Source: Ndongobacter massiliensis (GTDB lineage: Bacteria; Bacillota; Clostridia; Tissierellales; Peptoniphilaceae). Taken from it: a stretch of 64,000 nucleotides of DNA. Of this stretch, positions 58,198 through 64,000 are shown in pieces. The position numbers and the translations under genes are program-made. Where the stretch lies: contig NZ_LT635480.1 of NCBI RefSeq assembly GCF_900120375.1, positions 930,001 through 994,000 on the forward strand, given 5' to 3'. Below the pieces are notes generated by a model. That model made no database searches. It was not told where the DNA came from and worked only from the letters and a program-made list of their open reading frames with translations. Within the stretch, counting starts at the first letter, position 1, and each line of letters starts with the position of its first letter.

Positions 58198-59225
58198 CTA
58201 CCGTCTCCTTTCAGAAATGCTTTTTCGCGATAGACGAAGCGTATCTCCACGCCACTCTGACTTTCCAGACTTGCCCCTGCGGCGGCGAAAGATGTTTCAA
58301 ATGCCTTTGCCTCCTCAGGAACAATAATAATCAGACGCAGCGGTGCGCCATCCGGTCGCGGAATTTCACTGCCATCCACCAATTTCAATGGCGCACTTGT
58401 ATCGTAATCCTGACGAATCTTATTGACGTATTTTTGCAACGCACGGCATAGCGCTGTTTCGTTTAGGGCATAATTCTCCGCTGTTTGCCCGCTGCCCTTT
58501 GCGTAGGTCGACGAGAACGGATTTAAGGAAACCACTTCTTCCAACACACCCCCGCTGTAACGATCGAATCCGCGCCCGGGCGCAATGGCCACGCCGCCCT
58601 GTGCACGCCACTGTTCTGCAAATATCCGCCCCCGTTTCCACGGGGAAAGTTGCCACACGGAGGCGACTTCCTCTCCTTGATTTCCGCCTGCTCCGCCACG
58701 TTCTCCCGGAAGGAACCAGATTCCGGTCATGGCGGTCTGTTCCACGTGCTGCGAAGGAAAAATTCGCAAAAGGCCCGGCAATTCCAACGTGTAGCTGAGG
58801 TGTAAGGTGAGAACGCCGACATCTGCATCCCAGTCCACTCGCCAAGTCGGATCCTGTATCGTCCCCCACGCGTCCGACGATGTGCTTTTGCCATAGTAAT
58901 CGGCAAATAGCATCTCCACCGCCGACGTTTCAAAGAACGATGCGCCAAGCTGCGCCATTCCCGTAAATGGCAGTGCGGCTTTTCCCGAGGTGTGTTCCTT
59001 CCATACGGACTCCGCTCCCACTGCACCGGCCAAGGCGCAGACCGCACTGCACCGATCACTCCACGCCAGCGCCGTCTGCTGCAATGCGTGACGCGTGCGC
59101 GATTCCGTTCGAAATACCAGCAACAGACAAATCCAAGAGAATAACAAGAAGAAAAATACGGAAAATGCCAACGCTGCCTCTACAGTCAGCGAGCCCTCTT
59201 CCCGCAGGAATTTTCGCCGCATCAT
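58194..59225 (-). CDS. TadE-like pseudopilin protein, long form
   Basis: A 343-residue protein with a TadE-type start: MMRRKFLREEGSLTVEAALAFSVFFFLLFSWICLLLVF, a prepilin-like Gly-Ser/Glu plus hydrophobic segment (about 10-38), followed by a large exported domain. Typical TadE-like proteins are shorter, so the C-terminal part (about 40-343) is specific. The start at 59225 overlaps the preceding gene as ATGA. Its function in pilus assembly is inferred from domain and position. Confidence 0.75.
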   Translation of the reverse strand: MMRRKFLREEGSLTVEAALAFSVFFFLLFSWICLLLVFRTESRTRHALQQTALAWSDRCSAVCALAGAVGAESVWKEHTSGKAALPFTGMAQLGASFFETSAVEMLFADYYGKSTSSDAWGTIQDPTWRVDWDADVGVLTLHLSYTLELPGLLRIFPSQHVEQTAMTGIWFLPGERGGAGGNQGEEVASVWQLSPWKRGRIFAEQWRAQGGVAIAPGRGFDRYSGGVLEEVVSLNPFSSTYAKGSGQTAENYALNETALCRALQKYVNKIRQDYDTSAPLKLVDGSEIPRPDGAPLRLIIIVPEEAKAFETSFAAAGASLESQSGVEIRFVYREKAFLKGDGR

Positions 59226-62062
59226 CGCCGTGCACCCTGCGGCAGCGGCAGATAGCCTTCGTGCCACTCCGTAATGATAGGAAACAGGGGTGCGCGCAAC
59301 CCTTCGCCATTAAAAAATGTCGTTTCGGGAAGCGTGTGTGCGATCCAGTCCACCGCAGTTGGCGCCGTCGTCAAGTCCGTCCCGTCCAATTGCGTTTGAA
59401 TCAATTGCGCCGTGCGCACGAGCATACGATCCCTTTCGCCAGGTAACTGCATCTGCAGGAACAGTAACGCCAGCAGATAGTCTTCGTAATTCATCGCAAG
59501 CCCCGAAGCTGCCTCCCCGGTTCCAGGCAAAGAGGAGGAAGACCCGCTCAACTGCCCCTGAAAGTTTTGAAAGGCATGGCGAATCTCCTCCTGCGCTGCC
59601 GCCTCTGCGCGCCCGCGAAGCCCTTGAATTTTTGTACACAGTGCTTGACTCCATCCGGTAATCGTCTGCGCAGCACAATCAGTCAAAGGCTGTAATGTGC
59701 GGTCCAAGGTATCCTGCATCCCTTGAAACACATCGCTTGTCTCCAAACCCGCCTGCGCGCGGTCCTCGCGTGCTTGTTGAAAAATTTCCACAAAATCGGA
59801 TTTCTGTTCGCGCATGCGCGCAAGCAACTGTGCGCGCAGCGCACCACCATCCCCTTCTCCTGTGGGTAACGTTTCAAAGAGTCGATCCAGACGACGCGCA
59901 ATATCCTCTGGTTCCACCTTCTGATCCGAAAGAAGGGTTTCGAGTCCCAGTTGCTGCAAAGGCACGCGAATACTGTCTACGGCGGCGCGCGTCAATCCTT
60001 CCTGCATTTGTGTGACCGTCTCCGTGCCCATCTCCTGTGCCGCCTCCACGCCCGCAATCACTTCGTCTTCAACACGCCCAAAAAGGTCACTGACCGCATC
60101 GGCGGCAAGATCCCGCACGCCGGCAAGACCGAAGCGCCACGTCGTCGGCGTCTTATAGATGGGCACCGCCTTGCCCTCTGTCAAATCGTGGACATCCAGC
60201 GCCGTTTCTCCGCTTGCCAAAAGGAGCAGCAAACCGCTTTGAACGATGGGAACGCCAAAGCCCGTCCACCCGGCGAGCATGCAAGCCAGTCCCGCCGTTT
60301 GTGCACGCAATTCGGATGAACTGAAAGCATAGATGCCGTTGGCGACAAGGCGAAGGCCGGCAATCTTCCATACAATTCTGCGTAGATTTTCTTGAGGCAC
60401 TACATCGCCTTCGCAGATATACTCCAACTCAAATCCGCCGGACGTTCGCGAAAGACGCGGCATACCAAAAATAGATATATCCGGTTTTCCATCCGCTGCG
60501 CGCCGGGCAGAGAGACGGTGCGTAAACACCCCGTTCCAATAGGCGAGCAATACGCCGTCCTGCAAGGCCCCGCCACCGCTCCCGCCGAGTGCCGAAAGCC
60601 CCGAGAGATTTTCGTGGGTTTGTTCCATCGCAGAAAAAGCCGTCTTCGGGTCCTCTCCCACTACGGCCGGAACAGCAGCGCTTCCATGCGATGCCGTTCC
60701 CGCTTGCCGAAAACGTTCCAAAACCTCCGTCGAAAGCCCCAGTTCGCGGATATGACCCGGTAAATTCGGGTAATGCTCACGTTGTGCCTCTTTCAAGCGG
60801 GCGCGCGCCTGCCTCCTGGCATTCCATGCTTCAATAAATTCCCCCAACCCGCGTCGTTTCTGTTGTGAGCTCTGCAAGATTCGCTTTTGCCAAGCGATAA
60901 ATTCCGGACTGAAGGTGTAGGACAGTTTTCGGTTGTCTGCAATTTGGAGCGGTTGCACATCGGTTTCCTGTACCAATTTCGCCCAATCGTCGTACCCGGT
61001 TTCTTCAAATCGCTGCGCTCCCTGCCGCGCCTGTTCCCAACTTTCTTTCTGCTGCGCCGAAATCTGCCCAATCTGTGTAAGTTCCTCCTGAAAACGCGCA
61101 TAGGCATCCCCGGAAAACTCCGGTTGTGCAGCAAAGTAGTCTCCCTGCAACGCTTGTCGCGCCGAACCGGCGGGCGTATTGGAAAAGGCAGCTCCCCAGG
61201 CATCATATTCATTTTCTAAACCGTGCTGCGCCTCGGTAAAACCTGCCAACAGCTGTGCCGTCTGCTCCGCAGATTCCTTTCGTTGTTCTAAGCGATCGGA
61301 AATTTTGTGGTAGTCATTTTTTGCTTGCGTAAACAGCGCGCGTGCCTCCGCTTCTTTGCCCTCATGAAGGCAGTCCGCTCCCCTTTGCAGAATTTCATTG
61401 ACCTGCTCGGCCTGCGTGTCGAGTGATTCATTGCCCTCCCAAAGAGCAAGTTCCCCGCCTGCGTCCTCCGCCGCCGATTCGTGCCGCAGGGCGCCTTCGA
61501 AGAACCATCCAAATTGCTCGGTCGCCCGCTGTATATCCTTCTTTTTCTCCTCATAGTTGACCTTTGCACGCAAGACAGGAGCGAAAGCGGACATTTCATG
61601 AAAACTGTTCAAACGCGTCAAAATCCCGTCCAAAACAATTTTCGGAAAGCGCCGCTGCATGGTCCCGATAATTTGCGCCTCCAATACCGCCGGGTGACTC
61701 AGCGTCTCCTGCGGCGCCGGCGTCAGTTCCAATTGTTTCAGCTTTTGTCCGACAAACCCGCCGCCGCCAATGTTTTCTTCCATCGCCTGTTGTGCCAACG
61801 CACGAGCGGCATCCCAATCGCGTATCGCCAATAGACCGTACTCTTGCAGCAATTTCTCATCATACTGACTCAGCGCCAGATGGGAGGAAAGCTGCAAGGC
61901 GCCGCGCGCATCGGCGCGGGCGATGTCCACGCGTGCAAAATCAAATGTCAGCGCCGTTGTAAGCAGAAGGAGTGAACTGAGCAGGGCAAAAAACACCGTA
62001 ATCGTGCCGCGTGTCGCGCGCAATTTCGACCCTTTCGAATTTCGATTTTCACTGTTTTTCAA
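59222..62062 (-). CDS. large Tad-locus membrane protein (DUF5702-like, TadG-type start)
   Basis: A 946-residue protein. After a basic start, GTITVFFALLSSLLLLTTALTFDFARVDIARADARGALQLSSHLALSQYDEKLLQEYGLLAI matches the DUF5702/TadG-like N-terminus: a pseudopilin-type helix, then alanine-rich helical sequence. Residues 100-450 are helical and rich in Ala, Gln and Glu; hydrophobic segments near 575-615 (ASSELRAQTAGLACMLAG and SGLLLLLASGETAL) may be membrane-linked. It likely takes part in fimbrial assembly or cell-wall passage. TTG 62062 is the start, with GGGAGAGCGC upstream, and overlaps the previous gene by 14 bases. Confidence 0.7.
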   Translation of the reverse strand: MKNSENRNSKGSKLRATRGTITVFFALLSSLLLLTTALTFDFARVDIARADARGALQLSSHLALSQYDEKLLQEYGLLAIRDWDAARALAQQAMEENIGGGGFVGQKLKQLELTPAPQETLSHPAVLEAQIIGTMQRRFPKIVLDGILTRLNSFHEMSAFAPVLRAKVNYEEKKKDIQRATEQFGWFFEGALRHESAAEDAGGELALWEGNESLDTQAEQVNEILQRGADCLHEGKEAEARALFTQAKNDYHKISDRLEQRKESAEQTAQLLAGFTEAQHGLENEYDAWGAAFSNTPAGSARQALQGDYFAAQPEFSGDAYARFQEELTQIGQISAQQKESWEQARQGAQRFEETGYDDWAKLVQETDVQPLQIADNRKLSYTFSPEFIAWQKRILQSSQQKRRGLGEFIEAWNARRQARARLKEAQREHYPNLPGHIRELGLSTEVLERFRQAGTASHGSAAVPAVVGEDPKTAFSAMEQTHENLSGLSALGGSGGGALQDGVLLAYWNGVFTHRLSARRAADGKPDISIFGMPRLSRTSGGFELEYICEGDVVPQENLRRIVWKIAGLRLVANGIYAFSSSELRAQTAGLACMLAGWTGFGVPIVQSGLLLLLASGETALDVHDLTEGKAVPIYKTPTTWRFGLAGVRDLAADAVSDLFGRVEDEVIAGVEAAQEMGTETVTQMQEGLTRAAVDSIRVPLQQLGLETLLSDQKVEPEDIARRLDRLFETLPTGEGDGGALRAQLLARMREQKSDFVEIFQQAREDRAQAGLETSDVFQGMQDTLDRTLQPLTDCAAQTITGWSQALCTKIQGLRGRAEAAAQEEIRHAFQNFQGQLSGSSSSLPGTGEAASGLAMNYEDYLLALLFLQMQLPGERDRMLVRTAQLIQTQLDGTDLTTAPTAVDWIAHTLPETTFFNGEGLRAPLFPIITEWHEGYLPLPQGARR

Positions 62063-62516
62063 AGCGCTCTCCCATCCATTGCACGAGGCATTGCAGATCC
62101 CACAAAGTTTGCGCGGATTGCATCCAGCGCACGACGGTTCGACTTTCCGTTTCCAAAGACGGCCGCAAAGAAAGCAGAGATAGAATACGCCAGCGAATGG
62201 TGCGCTGGCTTTCCCCCTCCAACCGCTGCGGATAGAGACCGCTGCGACGGATTCCGCTGGACCCCGCCGACGAAAGAGAGCCCTTCCCGCTCTCTTCTAA
62301 AAATGAAGACTCCGCCTCAGCCATCCGATTTTCTTCGGTTTCCGATCGAAGCAGTGCCCGTCGCGCAGCTGCCTCCTCGTGAAGGCTGCTCCAAAACACA
62401 AGCAGCAAAATCAGGAGCAATGCCGCCGAGAGGGCCGCCAAAGGATAGAGAATGGATGCCTCAAAAAATTGAACGGCGCCCTTTTCATCGGCAAAAGCAG
62501 GTCTTTTTTGCAGCAC
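62049..62516 (-). CDS. TadE-like minor pseudopilin
   Basis: A 155-residue protein with a short start (MLQKRPAFADEKGAVQFFEASILYPLAALSAALLLILLLVFW), i.e. a Lys-Gly/Ala-type prepilin motif and a hydrophobic helix (about 22-44), then an outside helical region with EEAAARRALLRSETEENRMAEAE. The start codon is GTG with AAAGGTGAAATGCC upstream. It sits between flp and the large DUF5702-like gene. TadE/F-type minor pilin role is inferred. Confidence 0.7.
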   Translation of the reverse strand: MLQKRPAFADEKGAVQFFEASILYPLAALSAALLLILLLVFWSSLHEEAAARRALLRSETEENRMAEAESSFLEESGKGSLSSAGSSGIRRSGLYPQRLEGESQRTIRWRILSLLSLRPSLETESRTVVRWMQSAQTLWDLQCLVQWMGERFEKQ

Positions 62517-62537
62517 GGCATTTCACCTTTCACTCGC

Positions 62538-62699
62538 TCACAATTGCAGCGCTTCGTTGCGAATCCGATCCAGCAAACCCTGCAACAGTTCAATCAGACT
62601 TTCCTTAAAGATCACGGCTAACGCAATCACCACCAGTAAAATCAGAACGATGGCCACCATATTGACCTCGCCCCGTTCATCGATGATTTTTCTGCACAC
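62538..62699 (-). CDS. Flp1-like pilin, small
   Basis: A 53-residue pilin-type protein. It begins VCRKIIDERGEVNMVAIVLILLVVIALAVIFKESLIELLQGLLDRI, which matches the Flp1-like family: a short charged leader ending in Gly-Glu, then the hydrophobic helix (about 14-31). The start is GTG with AAAGGGG 6 bases upstream. It sits between tadC and the minor pseudopilin. Cleavage by a TadV-type prepilin peptidase after Gly 10 is expected but no peptidase gene is visible here. Confidence 0.85.
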   Translation of the reverse strand: MCRKIIDERGEVNMVAIVLILLVVIALAVIFKESLIELLQGLLDRIRNEALQL

Positions 62700-62712
62700 T
62701 TTTTTCCCCTTT

Positions 62713-63576
62713 CTATGCCTGTGCGCGCCCCAATAAGGGCAACAACACGAGGAGAAGAATCCCGATAAATAACACCAACGCCGGAAAAAGCATCTGCTGT
62801 GCCATCCACTGTGCCTGCCGCCGATAGGCCCGGCTTCGCTGTACAAAAAGTTCCCGACGCAGCCGATCAATATTTTCCACCAGATCACCGCCGCCTTTCT
62901 CCACATTTGTCGCTAAATAAGAACCGAGCTCCCGTAAAACAGCCATATCCGGTTCTTTTCCAAAGTCCCGATAGGACTGCACATACCCCCGGCCGCTTTC
63001 CCGCAGTTGCCGCACGCGCCCCATCTCCCGGTACAGCGGGCCTTCGCCCATCTTCTCTACCGCTGCCCACGCTTGATCCAGTACAAGCCCCGCCTCCAAA
63101 GTCAAAAGCAGATTGGTGAGAACATCCGGCAGATCCGCTAGAAAGCGATTCGTATGTTGACGTGCTGCCCGCATCCGCCTTTTTTTATCGGAAATAATTC
63201 GCAGAAGGAGCAACGATATGCCCAACATACCCCCGCCAATCGAATGAAAAAGCAACGCCGTTTCCACGCCACAAAGCAAACAGACATCCCGATACAAGGT
63301 CTGTGTCTGCTGTTGAAGCACTGCCGTCGCCTGTTTTCTTCCGACAATGCGGCACAGTTGGCGCCATTTTTTTTGATTGGAAACCGATTCGGTGGTCCAT
63401 CCCAACCGTGTCATCCAATACGCCCCCAAAAAATCCCATGTTGCAAGCCAAAAATCCACTGTTGAACGCGAATGAAATATGCCGGCCTGGCGACAGTTCC
63501 GTGTGTGACGGTATGCTTTCCCGTAATAGAACAGCCAGAGAATGAAAAATCCGATGGAAAGCGGGATCCGGATCAT
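62713..63576 (-). CDS. tadC: TadC-like type II secretion F-domain protein
   Basis: A 287-residue membrane protein with a T2SSF domain (about 135-270), containing FLADLPDVLTNLLLTLEAGLVLDQAWAAVEKMGEGPLYREM, and membrane helices near the N-terminus (4-20), about 100-125 and the C-terminus (260-282). TadC with TadB forms the inner-membrane platform for Flp pilus assembly. The start at 63576 overlaps the tadB stop as ATGA. Confidence 0.88.
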   Translation of the reverse strand: MIRIPLSIGFFILWLFYYGKAYRHTRNCRQAGIFHSRSTVDFWLATWDFLGAYWMTRLGWTTESVSNQKKWRQLCRIVGRKQATAVLQQQTQTLYRDVCLLCGVETALLFHSIGGGMLGISLLLLRIISDKKRRMRAARQHTNRFLADLPDVLTNLLLTLEAGLVLDQAWAAVEKMGEGPLYREMGRVRQLRESGRGYVQSYRDFGKEPDMAVLRELGSYLATNVEKGGGDLVENIDRLRRELFVQRSRAYRRQAQWMAQQMLFPALVLFIGILLLVLLPLLGRAQA

Positions 63577-64000
63577 GTTGCCCTTCCTTTTTGCACGGCA
63601 ACATCGGGATCGGCATCAGCGACGATGGATTGACTCCAGCGATACGCGATATAAAAGAGAACTCCGCTGAAAAGTCGACTGATCACGTCAAACAGGCGCA
63701 ACGTGCCGCCCCCGATCCCCATACCGCGCATTGCCAGAAGCAGAATCGGAGGCATGGCAAAAAGCAATCGCTGTTCCCGCTTCGCCCCAGCCAATCCGGC
63801 ATCGCGCTCTTCTTCCAACTCCATTTTTTCGCTGAGCAGGCGGTGATAGGAAAGCGCCAACTGTCGTAAATCCGTGCCGCGCACAATGCCCAACTTCATA
63901 CCGGCACAAAATTGCGTGACGACAGGCTCCGACAGGGAAGCGGAAAAAACATCCAATGCCTGACCCAAGCCGGATCCAAAGGAAATCGCATTGCGCGCTT
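63573..64000 (-). CDS. tadB: TadB-like type II secretion F-domain protein (partial)
   Basis: The gene enters from beyond the window end, so the N-terminal part is missing. The visible 141 residues include SFGSGLGQALDVFSASLSEPVVTQFCAGMKLGIVRGTDLRQLALSYHRLLSEKMELEEER, the T2SSF domain, and two membrane helices (LLFAMPPILLLAMRGMGIGG and FSGVLFYIAYRW). It overlaps tadC by 4 bases. Upstream (beyond 64,000) tadA and possibly cpaE-like genes are expected. Confidence 0.85.
   Translation of the reverse strand, partial: ARNAISFGSGLGQALDVFSASLSEPVVTQFCAGMKLGIVRGTDLRQLALSYHRLLSEKMELEEERDAGLAGAKREQRLLFAMPPILLLAMRGMGIGGGTLRLFDVISRLFSGVLFYIAYRWSQSIVADADPDVAVQKGRAT

Noticed and set aside
62538-62906. 122-codon open frame covering the Flp pilin
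   Set aside because: The upstream half overlaps the end of tadC in another frame and looks like a shadow; only the 53-residue pilin from GTG 62699 has a binding site and family pattern.
1-64000. CRISPR arrays, tRNA or rRNA genes, transposases, prophage genes
   Set aside because: None seen; the repeats present are short motifs, hairpins or coding repeats.

Overview
The window looks like a chromosomal stretch of a monoderm (Gram-positive) Firmicute with moderate G+C, probably a Clostridia/Tissierellia-type anaerobe. The pointers are a sortase-anchored surface protein, HrcA/CIRCE control of the dnaK operon, FloA/NfeD, BceAB- and Lnr-type peptide/lipid-antibiotic modules, class 1B PyrD with PyrK, a short SecG and small S21, and Clostridia-type Tad proteins (Flp1-like pilin, DUF5702-like protein). 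The genus cannot be fixed from sequence alone. No rRNA, tRNA, CRISPR, transposase or phage gene was seen.

Layout. 0.3-2.2 kb: a sortase-anchored adhesin-like protein. 2.3-5.7 kb: a PatB/MalY lyase, nfeD, floA and an unrecognised acidic gene, all on the minus strand. 5.9-8.9 kb: ggt, rpsU, a HIT protein and a hotdog thioesterase. 8.9-9.6 kb: an AT-rich intergenic region with repeated motifs, in front of a plus-strand PD-(D/E)XK nuclease-like gene (9.6-10.4 kb). 10.5-21.9 kb: one long minus-strand run hrcA-grpE-dnaK-dnaJ-prmA-mtaB followed by a complete Bce-type two-component/ABC module, with start/stop overlaps joining mtaB to the response regulator. 22-25.4 kb: a VTT-domain membrane protein, then an ABC exporter coupled to a membrane-bound J-domain protein. 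25.6-31.8 kb: an SDR, then an LnrLMN-like ABC transporter divergent from its LnrJK-like two-component system.

31.85-38.1 kb is a complete pyrimidine biosynthesis operon, pyrC-K-D-F-E-B-I, with a strong promoter and a leader terminator that looks like an attenuator. 38.2-42.3 kb holds a zinc-ribbon membrane protein, an SPFH/SHOCT protein, a lipoprotein and a small membrane protein, resembling the YdjG/YdjI part of Bacillus envelope-stress systems without PspA. 42.7-45.7 kb pairs an orphan substrate-binding lipoprotein with a membrane-spanning LuxR-type regulator. 46.5-49.0 kb is a metal-efflux operon (ArsR, free HMA protein, P1B ATPase).

49.3-56.1 kb holds housekeeping genes: gtrA, smpB, rnr, secG, comEA, rsfS, yqeK, nadD and yhbY. 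Then come plus-strand asnA and a Tad/Flp pilus locus (57.2-64 kb, cut by the window end). Most minus-strand operons use 4-base ATGA or GTGA overlaps, so translational coupling is a general trait of this genome. The points I think most deserve follow-up are the Bce module at the end of the heat-shock operon, the orphan binding protein with its membrane LuxR regulator, the J-protein/ABC coupling, the repeats inside RNase R, and the repeat-rich region upstream of the nuclease-like gene.
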